Shown in pieces: positions 11,113-22,440 of a stretch of DNA of 64,000 nucleotides (within the stretch, counting starts at the first letter, position 1; every line of letters begins with the position of its first letter). This DNA comes from Druceiella hillmani (lineage: Eukaryota; Arthropoda; Insecta; Lepidoptera; Hepialidae): NCBI GenBank assembly GCA_039881145.1, contig JAYKKI010000027.1, positions 22,393,001 to 22,457,000 of the forward strand, written 5' to 3'. The notes beneath the pieces are model-generated. The model did no database searches and had not been told where the DNA came from. It saw only the letters and a list, made by a program, of their open reading frames with translations. A program made the position numbers and the translations under genes.

Positions 11113-12206
11113 ACTTTTCCGATCTTTTCGAGTTTTACGTGACTTGTTTTGACGACCTGTCGAGCCTGTGAGTTTCATGGATCAATATAGTATGTCTATG
11201 GATGGAGGATACAATGAGACACAGTCTGCACTTTGTTTCATCTCGCTAGCTCAGAGTTCGGCAGAAATATCATTTATTATATTTTAGACTATTATGAACG
11301 ATAATCTGATTTTTAAGAAACTAAATGGTTTTTTTCATTTGTCTGACTGAAGATTTCGATAAAAGTTTTAACAAGCTTATCAGGGCATAAGCAAAGACAC
11401 AAGTATTAATAACTTATTTCCTCGTTTATTACTTAAATACAGATTGACAATTCCTTTGCGACTAGCGACACCGGTCATAGCTTACGACTAACTTTTTTCT
11501 TTTTAAATAATGCATATGTTCGCGTTGTCACTAGCTCACGGCTCTTCGTACAACTTAACAAAGCTTATTATGAGCTCATTTCCTCTATATAACAGTGGTA
11601 TTATTATTCTTTTGACACCTAGATCCAACATCACTCCGTTGCCTGCCTCCCTTAAGATTTAAGTGAATGTATTTTCAGCTGAAATCGAAATTCAACCGCG
11701 ATAGCATAAAAAAGAACGAAACGTTCGTTCGCTTTTTAAATATAATTATTTTTATATAATTATAGCATTATACAAAAATTTTACGTTTATTTACGCCATT
11801 CCATCGTCTAAACTACTTATTTATGCGCCGTTGGTGAGATGAATGCATAAAGGTGAACGAACCTGACAAGTGAAACTGTTAAATGTTTGAGAGGAATATG
11901 AAAGTTTTATTGCGGTGTGGCCCCGTGTATATACCGTTCACTCGCCTAACGACCAAATGTTCGGTCATTACGCTATTGATCATTGAAGAATAATGTACAG
12001 TGTGTTTATAGGATACAATATGATTTATATCCATTTATATTGAATAGATTTTCCTGGTAAAAGTGATTCACCCTATAATTTATCCCAATTCTCTAAAATA
12101 ATGTCGTATTTTTATTAACAGTTATGCTTACCATTCATCTATGACATAATATATATTTTGTCATTTTATTAGGATTCCGTACCTTAGAACAGAAAAGGGA
12201 ATCCTT
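11113..12206. other. No supported feature
   Basis: AT-rich sequence with slightly higher G+C from 11400 to 11700. No gene or repeat recognised. Confidence 0.5.
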
Positions 12207-12520
12207 ATAAGACCACTCATGTCTCTGTCACAGCCACTCATGTCCATGTTCGTAAGACCACTTAAGTCTCTATCACCCATGTCTCTGTCACAGCCACTCA
12301 TGACCATGTCAGTAAGACCACTTATGTCTCTGTCACTCATATCTCTGTCACAGCCACTCATGTCCATGTCCGTAAGTCCACTTTAGTCTCTGTCACTCAT
12401 GTCTCTGTCACAGCCACTCATGTCCATGTCCGTAAAACCACTTATGTCTCTGTCACAGCCACTCATATTCATGTCCGTAAGACCACTCATATCTCTGTCA
12501 CTCGTGTCTCTGTCATAGCC
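12207..12520. repeat. ~60-bp minisatellite, about 5 units
   Basis: Tandem units built from CCACTCATGTC, CATGTCCGTAAGACCACTTA and TCTCTGTCACTCATG. Each unit is itself made of related 12-20-bp pieces, so there is a higher-order period. The minus strand translates as repeats of SGCDRDMSDRD and related blocks, but this follows from the repeat and is not evidence for a gene. Confidence 0.95.
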
Positions 12521-12584
12521 GTTTTGTCAGAAACCATGAGATTTTTGCATCTTATGATCCCACATATTTTGTGCTGGCTAACTT

Positions 12585-12880
12585 TTTAAAAATAAAGTAC
12601 TTGATACAAATAAGGCCTATGTTTTGATAAGGTCTATTCACCCACAAATTAAGAAGAATAGACTCACCTACGTAAATTAGGTAGGCCTTATTTATACCAA
12701 GTACCTTATTTTCCAAGTGGGTTTATACTCCTTATTTTTTGGGTGTATAGGTCTTATTAAAAGATAGGCCTTATTTGTGTTAAGTACTTAATTTTCGAAG
12801 CGGGTTTACTCTTCTTCATTTTTGGTGTATAGGCCTTATTAAAACATAGGCCTTATTTGTATCAAGTATCTTATTTATAT
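12585..12880. repeat. Three direct and one inverted copy of a ~70-bp unit
   Basis: A unit with TAGGCCTTATTTGT and CAAGTA occurs at about 12680, 12760 and 12830 on the plus strand. It also occurs inverted at 12590-12650 (ACTTGATACAAATAAGGCC). The inverted first copy and the last copy can fold together across ~180 bp. Confidence 0.8.
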
Positions 12881-14248
12881 AAGAATTAGTGAGGAAACAG
12901 AGTACTCAACAAATTTTCTTTTAAATTGTATATGTCGTGTGGGGTATCATTTGAAAGAATTTATTACTAAGTATAGAAAAACATTTTTTTTAATAATTTA
13001 AATTCAATATTTAAAATATATTTTTAAAAATATGCAAAAATAGAGTGTTTACCATCACTTTTTTTTTGGAAACTACTAAAACAAAAATCGTAAAAAAAAA
13101 CAGGGTTAGTAAAGTCTGACAGGACAATTGTAGATGTTATCCTAGATCTTATTATTTTTAAAATATTCACTATGTTTTTACGCCTATGAAAGATACAATA
13201 GGAAATATATTTACGTTGTGAAATATTAATATTTTAAAATTATTTTATAACAATACTACGTACCCTTAAATGTTTACGAGTTTCTAAATGTATACAGAAC
13301 CTTCGTAGTACAAGTTCTACTCATACTTGACGTGTTATTATTATTTAGATATGTTCATTAATGTAGGAATATGTCAACATCATGATTATAAACAATATTT
13401 AACATTCTACCGTGCTCAATGAAGACGTGAAGATTCAAGATCCTCGAGATACGAGGGCAATCGATTTAATTAATACGTGTTGCGTATTCTATTGACATGT
13501 TGGCTATAATATTTATATATGTATCTCCAGTTCTTTTGTCGTAATTAAATTAGCTACTTACCAACTTAAACACATTTGCCTTATGTTAGTACTCCACTAT
13601 ACGAACTAAATAGAATACATATGCAAAAGGTAACAATTCATTGCTTCGTTGCAGTGTTATTTAGTAATATGACAAACTGAGAAAAAAAACACTTTTCAGA
13701 GATATACTATTAGTAAAGATGTATTAAACACTTTTTAAAATAGTTTAAAAAGTAAAGAAAACCAACAAAAAAAATGTTATGTGGTCAAGTCGGTCAGTGA
13801 ATTATTAGAATGCACCACAATCGTGTTTGCAAAGAGATTAAATGAGCAAAAGACATACGAAAGTTAATGACCAGTACAGCATTGACCTTGTTCAGGTCGA
13901 TGTACGAATAATTGGGATTGCAGAGTGGGCAGGCGATTGATGAAATGTGCTCTTTTGTTTGTCTTTTGCTCTAGCTATTAAGAATTGTATTCTCTAAAAT
14001 ATTTAAAATTTACAAGATGTACCTTCCGCATATTGAAAACTCTCTCGGAAAACTGTATTTGTAAAGAAGTGGGAAAACCCTAATGCGCCAAATATCTGTG
14101 TAAACCGAAAGGCCATCATAAACATGTATTGTCTTACAATAAGTATTGTCGTCGTCAGTTTTGCTGTTCATTAGGTGCAATAAAAGGGATTACAAAGACC
14201 TTGAGAATCCCGAAAGCTGGTCAAGTAGCCGCCAAACCACGATAGTTG
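12881..14248. other. No supported feature
   Basis: AT-rich sequence with homopolymer A/T runs. No gene or repeat unit recognised. Confidence 0.5.
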
Positions 14249-14690
14249 ATTGAATATATTTGGCGTTAATTTTGTAGAAATTCATTATTCACAATTAAAT
14301 GAAACTATGTGATATAGTATTAGTTCTACTTTCTTTAAGTTCTTTACCGCGACCTAGGCTTCGTTGTATTACAACATCTTCAGGTGGGTTATTAGCAAAG
14401 ATCGAGAATCTTTACTAATTATTAGCAAAGATCGAGAAATTAGCAAAGATCGAGAATCTTTGCTAATTATTAGCAAAGATCGAGAAATTATCAAAGATCG
14501 AGAAATTATCAAAGATCTAGAGTCGAGATCGAGATCGGGTTATTAGCAAAGATTCTCGATCTTTGCAAATAACCCACCTGAAGATGTCGTAATACAATGA
14601 AACCTAGGTCGTGGTAAAGACTTAAAGAAAGTAGAAATAATACTACGTCACGTAGTTTCATTTAATAGTGAATCACGATAGTTTATGAAT
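14249..14690. mobile_element. Hairpin MITE, copy 1, with expanded loop
   Basis: Two inverted arms of about 130 bp (14280-14400 and 14560-14685) carry GACCTAGG, TACAACATCTTCAGGTGGGT and TACTTTCTTTAAGT. They enclose a loop that has been expanded by a short tandem repeat. The same arms occur at 15279-15420 (one arm only) and 56146-56375 (both arms, short loop). Copy 3 also shares the ~35 bp outside the hairpin on the left (TTGAATATATTTGGCGTTAA), so the left boundary lies near 14249. No transposase is encoded. Confidence 0.85.
14391..14545 (+). repeat. Short tandem repeat inside MITE loop
   Basis: Variants of TTAGCAAAGATCGAGAA (14-22 bp) are repeated about seven times, ending in GAGTCGAGATCGAGATCG. 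Copies 2 and 3 of the MITE lack this expansion. Confidence 0.9.
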
Positions 14691-15278
14691 TTTTTAGTCA
14701 ATAAAATACTTTGATTTTAAGCACTGATATTTTTCGGAAAATTAACAAAATTTGTAAACTACACTTCGATCTTGGCAGTCAAACAGTTGACACTATTTTA
14801 ATAAACGTCACATATTAAAAATTTGTGTTTAATAATTAATTTTTTTTGTGAGAGTCTTAATAAAATAAGTTGCTAGTGTTGTAATAGTCTAATAATCATT
14901 TAGATATTGTTATTTCAATTATACGGCCCATAATACTAGCCCTAAGCAATAATAATCTCGACAAAAGTCGGTAACAAAAAATAAGCTACGATTCGGAGAG
15001 ATAACTGCCAATATTACATGAGATTAATTTAAAGAATTATAAAGATAAACGCAAAATTCCTTTTTAAGGTGAATAGTATTATATACGACCGGGTCTTTAA
15101 GAAAATATTTAAGATTCTAATACCTAAAAACAGTAAACATAAAATTTGTTTGTACCATTTAAAGATATGTGCAATATAAATATATATTTTATTAATTAAT
15201 TATCATAAATATAGGATTACATTACATGAAACTTGTTTTTAATTGGAACTTCACAAAATAAAAATCGGTTTACATTAC
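14691..15278. other. No supported feature
   Basis: AT-rich spacer between two MITE copies. Confidence 0.5.
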
Positions 15279-15420
15279 AGATGGGCTATTGGTAAAGATT
15301 TTTTTAGAATCTTTGCTAATCTTTGCCCACCCGAAGATGTTGTAATATAACGAAACCTAGGTCGTGGTAAAGAACTTGAAGAAAGTAGAAATAATATTAC
15401 ACGTAGTTTCATTTAATTTT
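15279..15420. mobile_element. Hairpin MITE, copy 2, single arm
   Basis: Matches the loop and right arm of copy 1 (GAAACCTAGGTCGTGGTAAA, then GAAAGTAGAAATAATA and GTAGTTTCATTTAA). The left arm is missing, so this copy is truncated at or near the loop. Confidence 0.8.
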
Positions 15421-16306
15421 TAAACGGTAGTTATCGAATGGTCACCTCTTTAAACATGGTTCCGTGGATGAACGGCAAACATAATTTCCGTCTGTCCACT
15501 GCGAAGAAATTTTACGTAAAGGTATTGTTGAATTATATAAATACATAGCAAGCAAGAAAATAAATTTTTTGATTTTCTCTCACTGGCCTCACTAAATGGA
15601 CATTAAAGAGATGTCTTATAATTCTAGCAAAACGTCTTGTAATCCTTTTTAATATAAATAGGACTTTCCTCCACGAGATATAATTTTTCAAATTGTCTTG
15701 TCGTTTATTAATTAAATTTCAGTTTTGCAGTTTGTTAATTAAATTTTAAACATGTGTGTTAATGGGCAGAAAATAATGAGAAGTAAGTAACTCAATGTCA
15801 AATTAATTTAGTCAATTTGCCTTAGTTGATTAAAGAGGTACAGGCAACTATGATTATCTCACTCTTGTGATTAACATACTAGCCAATATATTTACACAGT
15901 GAAAAACCATAAAATTAATCAACTTTCCTATGTATCTAAGTGGGTATAGTACGCCCGTAGCGCGAGTTCCACTCGTGCTTAATAGATTTGTAGTGTTTAA
16001 AGTTTGAAAAAAAAATTTAATGATCTGTTTTTTATTATTTATTTGGCTTACTTAAAAATTCTTCGAATCGGCACACTTCAACCTGAAACAATTTTTTGAG
16101 TATATTTACACGATATACGTTCGATGTAGTTGACTTTCAATTGTTAACAAGTGCCAGATAATAGGAAGGAATGAAAAAATATGTTTTTTACTCTATCATT
16201 TAACAGGAACACGCGAAAATCTCTATCAACTGATAAGCTGGAAAATTATTTTTTTAATGAATTCCGTTATAGAATAGTGATGATTAATCCGAACGCAACA
16301 TCCTCG
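15421..16306. other. No supported feature
   Basis: AT-rich DNA. No gene or repeat recognised. Confidence 0.5.
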
Positions 16307-16537
16307 AAATAATGATAATAATAATGATATCATTTATTTGTGGATATAAAACAGAACAGGTAAAGTAATAGACATGTACAGAATTTTTTTTAGAGCTAAT
16401 GACAAAATTAAAATTAAAAATTAAGTTACACGCCTTAACTTTAAATTTTTCAATATTTTATCCATAAAAAGGTAACTAGCTCGGCTTGTGCAGTTGTGAT
16501 ATAAGCATCACCGACACGGCCGGTTACCATCTGTTGA

Positions 16538-16660
16538 TACACACACACACACACAAATAAATTTACAAATATATGCTCATACATATAAAATACATATATA
16601 CATATACATACACACACATACACGTATATATGCACACATACACATATATATTTTCACATA
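16538..16660. repeat. (CA)n and mixed ACATA/TA simple repeat
   Basis: (CA)9 at 16538-16555, followed by purine-pyrimidine alternating sequence with CATACACACATACAC blocks. It lies inside the 3' UTR of the LINE. Confidence 0.9.
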
Positions 16661-16795
16661 CGTAATAGATAATAATATTAATAATTATTTTTAATACAGG
16701 TATTATATACGGACATATAACCACGTACACATTATTACCCATAGAGGAAACATAGCACAAAGAAAAGAAGATACTAATAATAAATATAATTTAAA

Positions 16796-16970
16796 TCAAA
16801 TAATTTCGAAGTGCCCATATTTTCCGTATATTCCAAAAAGCCACTTACGGATTGACCTTTTGAAAGTAGTCATGGATTTAGCAGTTTTCAGGGGCGGAGG
16901 GAGGTCATTCCAAATTTTAGTTGCAGCAAACTTTACCCCGATAACCGGTTGTGCGATGTTCCGGGACTAA
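16796..16970 (-). pseudogene. LINE reverse transcriptase C-terminus
   Basis: The minus-strand frame reads NIAQPVIGVKFAATKIWNDL, then PPPLKTAKSMTTFKRSIRK and WLFGIYGKYG before TGA at 16798-16796. 'IWN.LP..LK...S...FKR..RKWL' is the usual end of CR1-type ORF2. A stop just upstream and the lack of any polymerase core show a dead fragment. Confidence 0.8.
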
Positions 16971-17000
16971 AAGGAAAAATAATTGGCCGATCTCCATCTT

Positions 17001-17864
17001 ATTATAAATAAACGTTTTATTTAACATTTAATTACCTCAATTAAAGCATTAACAAAAACGGTAAATGTCTTGTAACTTCAGATAACGAATGTAGGCTAAT
17101 AATAAATATAGATAAGAAGTCATAAGGCAAAGATAACAATATTGTTACAAGATATCTAATATAACTTTTACGACGATTACTCATGTTGCGTTTCACGAAA
17201 TGATCTTTGTTCAAAATTGTATTCACCTTTTAAGATATTAAGAATTAAACGAAAAAAAAATCGAGATCGCATTCAATTTTCAACATCTCGTACTTGCACT
17301 AACTTATGTACTTGCTAAGTTCTGTCTTGTTCAATGACTTGGTTGACGCACTAATGGCGTTATCACGCGATTTTTGCGGCACAATTATTTATATTTATAT
17401 CGATGTATAGTTGAACGTGATTACGGAATTATTTATGAGGAAATTTCTTTAAGCAGCATATAAATATAATAAGCCAGTTAAGTATGAGCTGACCGGATTC
17501 TACGAGGACTCTATATATGCACGTACGAATATTTAAGGGGGTATATAGTGTTTCTCTCAAATATTTTAAAATACCAATAATCTTTTTCATTAAGTAACTT
17601 GTGTAGTATATCTCCCACACACGTAAAATATAAAAAATCGAGAATATAATAAAAAATTATCCAAATCGGAATCATTGCTGTAATTGTTTGATAAAGTGCA
17701 GGTAATCTTCCAGTAACGCTTTTTGACATAAGCAGTTTCGTAGATAGAGGACACGGGGTCGGACGTATTTTTTGTGTACATTTTCAATAATGGCCACAGG
17801 AATATTTTACACAAAATTCTGAACAAAATTACTCCCTAAACATTTCTATAACAATATTTTTGAG
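17001..17864. other. No supported feature
   Basis: AT-rich DNA. Several overlapping minus-strand short frames at 17429-17826 show no recognisable domain. Confidence 0.5.
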
Positions 17865-18260
17865 TATTAATTATTGAGACATAGGAGGTTAATAGGTTAT
17901 ATCATAATGCCAAATTTCAAGTTTGTATGTGGAACGGTTTATGAGAAAATTAATTTGGTCATTTTTAGCAAAATCTCTAAAACTGTATAAAATTTTATAA
18001 TGTATAATTGTGGAATCTATCTAGCCCAAAGGAATTTAAACAAATTTATAAGTTTATTTGCTCCCTCTAAAATGTTAATATCAACATTTTTTGTCTTCAT
18101 TATTGAAATCTTTGCGAGTTAGTTTACTTTATCACTATAACAAATTTCAAGTTTGTAAGTCAAAAAGTTTTTAAGAAAAACTATTGTGACTTACGGACAG
18201 AGGGACGAGCCATGTGCCTAAAATGGTTCTGTTTTTTCCTTTCGAAGTACGGAACCCAAA
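17865..18260 (+). repeat. Dispersed repeat with CAAATTTCAAGTTTGTA core
   Basis: Two direct motifs, CAAATTTCAAGTTTGTATG at 17915 and CAAATTTCAAGTTTGTAAG at 18141, lie in one block. The block ends in GACAGAGGGACGAGCC and TACGGAACCC. A related piece lies at 20370-20465 and related ends at 21650 and 24590. Sequence of this kind (…GACAGACAG…TACGGAACC) is a common interspersed repeat in insect genomes; the class is uncertain. Confidence 0.6.
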
Positions 18261-19645
18261 TAAAAGCCTTTTTGAAGACCTTAACAGAAATTAGGATATT
18301 TTCACAAAATAACAGACTCGAAATTTTAATTAAAGTATAATTAAACAAAATTCAAAACTCTGATTCAAAAATTTTTTTCCAACACTTAGATAATTATTTG
18401 CAAATAATTTGAAAGAAAGTTGTTTAAAAAAAAATGTAGCTAATACGAATTCAATACTTCTATATGACTTTTTTGTTGGAGCGTAAGTTGAAATACCATT
18501 GTTAAACAGAAATTAATTCAAAAATTAAAAAAAAACAACTTTTAAACCGTATTCCAAAATGTATCCTTTACATAATTTGAAACATTTAAAACCTTAAACG
18601 CAATATTTGTTATTAAACTTTATGCCAATAATATTATTTTTTAGTGTGTGTGTATATATTTCCTAGTATATATTGTGTAGACGTAAAAATATATCATATC
18701 ATTTTTGGATAAGCTTTATGTTAACTTCATTTTGTGGGGGTGAGAAAGTTATGAGAGAGAGGGTAACATTTGTTCATGGGCATTTTTAATAATATCCCTA
18801 GAACCACTTTACGTACAATATTGAAAAAATAGTCTGGAAATACTTGTAACTCGCCTTTTCAAATAATACAAAAAAATATTCACGTATTTCAAACTTGCCC
18901 CTTTAAAAATTCTCAGACAAATATTATTTATTGCTCCTACAAAAATTCTCAGACAAATATTATTTTAGGGCCTTACTCTTAAGGGATGTAGGGTTTAATA
19001 AGCTCCATAACTTCAATAAATTGTCGTTACCGAGAAAATCGGTTATGGCAGATGAACGTCCCTCTATCCATCCATTAGCGATCTTGTAATAGTTCCTTTT
19101 TGTCGTTTGAGCTACGGAACTTTAAATAGCTAACAGTTTTATTCTAAAGTTTTTACCTCAATCCAAAGTACACAAATGTCCAAAAATTATTCCTTTTTCC
19201 GTTATTCTATGATTTGTATTAATATTTTTTTGGGATTCGCTTATATATGTAATATAAAAACTTTGCATCGAGGCCTCAACGTCTATATGCGATACGTACT
19301 GCAACAAACTCGTTAAATCGCGTTACAAAATTTGCTCAATCATCATGTATTTGCGTCACCAAGTATTCGAGTCACATTGTGATCAAAGTGAGTAATTATC
19401 GCATTTGAAATTTTGCATAAACGTTGGTAATAACTTCGCAATAGTATTAAAAATCGACATTTGCAAATGAAATGTTAGGCTGGCCTAAATGGCCGTGTAA
19501 GTGTAAAAACATATGAAAGGTAATCAAAATTCATGTAGCAATAATCTTCGTTAACGGAGGATATAAACGCATAATTAAATAAACAAATGAAAAAAAACAA
19601 ATGTAAACAACGCGTGGCACGCGGAACCACGGGACTCTAATGGAT
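18261..19645. other. AT-rich DNA, one small duplication
   Basis: No gene. AAAAATTCTCAGACAAATAT is repeated directly at about 18905 and 18945. Confidence 0.5.
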
Positions 19646-20098
19646 TTCCTAACGACTTCAGCATCCGATGCCTCCTGCGCAATCGTATCTGCACATATGA
19701 AATACTGTTCTCGATTATTGATAAATATGTACAATGGGTGGGGTGGAAAGACCTTGAGGTGCTGGATTTGTGTCGATTTCTTAAAATACGTTGCTCGTAG
19801 GAACTTCAAGCAACACATTTTTATTTTCAAACACAAAATGTGTTGCTCTAGTCCCACCACTAGAGGCAACATATTTTGTGTTTGAAAGCATAATCAGTTT
19901 GCTGATGACTTCAACATTCGATGCCTCCTGCGCAATCGTATCTGCACATATGAAATACTATTTTCGATTATTGATAAATATGTACAATGGGTGGGGTGGA
20001 AAGGCCCTGAGGCGCAGGATTTGTGTCGATTTCTCAAAATACGTTGCTAGTAGGAACTTCAAGCAACACATTTTTATTTTCAAACACAAAATGTGTTG
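19646..20098. repeat. ~253-bp tandem duplication (two units)
   Basis: Two units offset by 253 bp share GATGCCTCCTGCGCAATCGT, CTGCACATATGAAATACT and CAATGGGTGGGGTGGAAAG. Each ends in a hairpin built from CAACACATTTT and AAAATGTGTTG. Open frames on both strands (for example 19531-19872 on the minus strand) follow the repeat and have no known domain. Confidence 0.9.
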
Positions 20099-20369
20099 AA
20101 TTTTGAATGAATATTAAATATTAATATTATTAATCGCCACATAAATACATTGTCTGGTAAATATTTCACAGGCGTAAAATATCATGAATTTCTATGAAAC
20201 TAACTATGTATTGACATGATATATCTATTTTTTCGTTGTTTTTTTTTAATTTTTTCAATAATATAAAAACTTTTTAACTGGCTTCTGCTGACAATATTGC
20301 ACACGACGAAAATTAAAAATAAATTTAGTACTTTATTTGTCCCCTCTTCAATAGTTTTGAATGTTAACT

Positions 20370-20465
20370 ATTGAGATACAGGCATGCACGTTAATATGCC
20401 AAATTACAGGTTTCTACATCGAACGGTTTATGAAAAAAAACGGCTGTGACAGGAGTAGAGAAGGA
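20370..20465 (+). repeat. Dispersed repeat copy related to 17865-18260
   Basis: Contains ATTGAGATACAGGCATG, ATGCCAAATTACAGGTTTCT and CGAACGGTTTATGA, aligning with 17870-17950. Confidence 0.6.
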
Positions 20466-20487
20466 TAGATGCACACGTGAGTTGACA

Positions 20488-20536
20488 TGCGCCTACCTCA
20501 TAAGTCCTTATGAGGGTAGCTTATGAGGTAAGCGCA
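20488..20536. repeat. Near-perfect palindrome, 17-bp arms
   Basis: TGCGCCTACCTCATAAG at 20488 pairs with CTTATGAGGTAAGCGCA at 20520 with one mismatch. The loop itself carries another CTTATGAGG, so two alternative foldings are possible. Confidence 0.9.
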
Positions 20537-21407
20537 TAAATGTAAAAAAATGTTTTTAGAAGACATTAGGTTGTGTTTTTTAGCATGGTGATCGGCTAGG
20601 ATAGTCATAACGTATTTATTTTATTCTCTTAGTACATTGACTTCTTTATTTTAGTCTAATTGTGTTTACTTTGAACTCGTATTGTCTTTTTGTCTCCTTT
20701 ACATTATTATCTCTCGACATTTATTTGTTTGTAGATACGTGTCACCTCGTTTGTAGCGTCTTAAATTTGAATAGGATATAAAACCGACAGAGTGCGAGGC
20801 GAGACATGCAAAAAGTATCTATTTAGTTATCTGGTTATTATTAACGTTGTTCACGCAAGTTAACCAAAATAATTCCATTTTTGTTTCAATTTTCGATTAT
20901 TTTCAGATTTTTCAAACCAATGGTTACAAATTAGGGGAAAGTGGGACACATCTTTCACGTCACTTAAAAACTTAATATTTTGAAAATTAAAAATGGCAAG
21001 TAAAATTTCAATATGCTAGCCTTCTGTACATGTTATCTCTTGGGTATGCCAGGTATCCATTCCTCGCAACTCAAAAGAGACTTTGCGCTTATGAAATTTA
21101 TCTTCCAGCTATTAAAAGGAAAATTCCAATGCCTTGTATTATTGAGTAAACTTTTATTCTTCCTATTTGACAATTTCATACGCTCATGTAGTCATCACTT
21201 TTTTGCTATACCACCCTCTAGAACCGAATTATATCGGAACTCTCCAGTTTCCCGCGGTATCAACTGCTCAACCATCAGATTGCGGCAAGAGAGTAATTTG
21301 GTTGTTATGAGTGAAAGTGACATTGTCGAAATGTGTCATCTTTATCTTCTCTAGTTCTTGTGTATTTTTGTATTTATATTTAACCTAAAAATGTAAACTT
21401 TGTTAAA
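20537..21407. other. No supported gene
   Basis: Contains a 113-codon open frame (21013-21354, plus) with no recognisable domain. A TATAAAAC at 20777 was not accepted as a promoter. Confidence 0.45.
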
Positions 21408-22062
21408 CAACTAATTTCTTATCGATACAAATAGTTTACCTGTAATGTATCGATAAATGTGTGTATAAATAAATAATATTTTAAAAACCCTATCCAGTGG
21501 TATTCCCCGATGATATATATGAAAAAAATCCCTCCCATTTTACATATATGGAGAGACACATTAAACAAATATTTTGAAACTTTATTTTGTATGTTAATTG
21601 AGATTTCTATGCTGAATCTTTGCAAAATGTTACACCCATACAATAAGTCTAAAATGGTGAAAACTACAAGGTGCGACAGACAGGGATAGACAGACGGACG
21701 AACGTGACGGAACTGTAAGGATTTGATCGTTTTTGCTGTTTGGCTACAGAACCTCAAAACACGAAAATCTTATAAAATTTTCAGTCTTTCCTTACGATAT
21801 AGATAAACTTGAATAACTACTGTCTACAGGACCGTTTTTTAAATAGTCATTAAAAGAACAGTTCTTTCTTTGGATATACTATTAAAATATTTTTCTTTTA
21901 TTGCCTTATATACTAATAAATAGCTCTGAAATCGAGACTGGTAAAATGATATTCGTATATCTCTCGGTAAAATGATATTGGTAGATCCCTCACATTATTC
22001 TAGTCTTGCTCGAAGCGAGATTACTCCTGCGGAATCTCGACGGATTTGCGGGGTACCCTAAT
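21408..22062 (+). repeat. ~620-bp duplicated block, copy A
   Basis: Aligns in direct orientation with 24382-25000 over its whole length. Shared segments: CTGTAATGTAT..ATAAA.GTGTG, ACTACAAGGTGCGA.AGACAG, GTTTGGCTACAGAACCTCAA, AGAACAGTTCTTTCTTTGGA and the AGCGAGATTAC end. Small indels are frequent, so the copies are not recent. No coding capacity; probably a dispersed element. Confidence 0.9.
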
Positions 22063-22440
22063 AAAGAGATAAAAAAACTGTGAAAGTCGGGTCTCTTGTA
22101 TAATGACATCGGCATACTTACAGGTATGGGTTCCAATCTCCGTATAACGAGAATTAGAGCAACGTGCGGGGTGCACGCTATTCTAGTCCGGCTCGAAGCG
22201 AGATTACGTCTGTGGAATCTTGTCGCATTTACGGTGCACCCTTAATAAAAAATTAAAAAGTTGTGAAAATCGTGTCTTTTTTAAAAATTACATCTGCATA
22301 CTTACAACTAGGGATACCAATCTTGGTACAACGAGAACTAGAATAACGTGTGGGGTGCACGCTATTCTAGTCCCGCTCGAAGCGAGATTACGTCTGCGGA
22401 ATCTCGCGGGATTAGGTGATAGTGTTAATACATCATGTCA
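21996..22440 (+). repeat. ~180-bp repeat array, GCTCGAAGCGAGATTAC units
   Basis: The unit ATTCTAGTCxxGCTCGAAGC, continuing into GAGATTACG and GGAATCTCG, occurs at 21996, 22170 and 22361, with a fourth copy at 24936 in the distant duplicate. Within each unit CTCG-AAG-CGAG is self-complementary, and each unit is followed by GGGTGCAC or GGGTACCC. Confidence 0.9.

Larger units (their letters stand above)
16307..17000 (-). mobile_element. LINE 3' end (CR1-like), 5'-truncated
   Basis: On the minus strand: reverse transcriptase C-terminus (16970-16796), then a ~450-bp 3' UTR containing GT- and TA-rich simple sequence, then a terminal ATT/ATC-rich tail at 16340-16307 (AAATGATATCATTATTATTA). The organisation parallels the LINE at 8.4-9.1 kb on the other strand, but the C-terminal sequence belongs to a different family. 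Confidence 0.8.

Noticed and set aside
19531..19872. 113-codon minus-strand frame across the 253-bp repeat
   Set aside because: The frame follows the tandem repeat, both strands are open, and no known domain is visible.
20777..20784. TATAAAAC as a core promoter
   Set aside because: No initiator at the expected distance and no downstream coding region; TATA-like strings are frequent in this composition.
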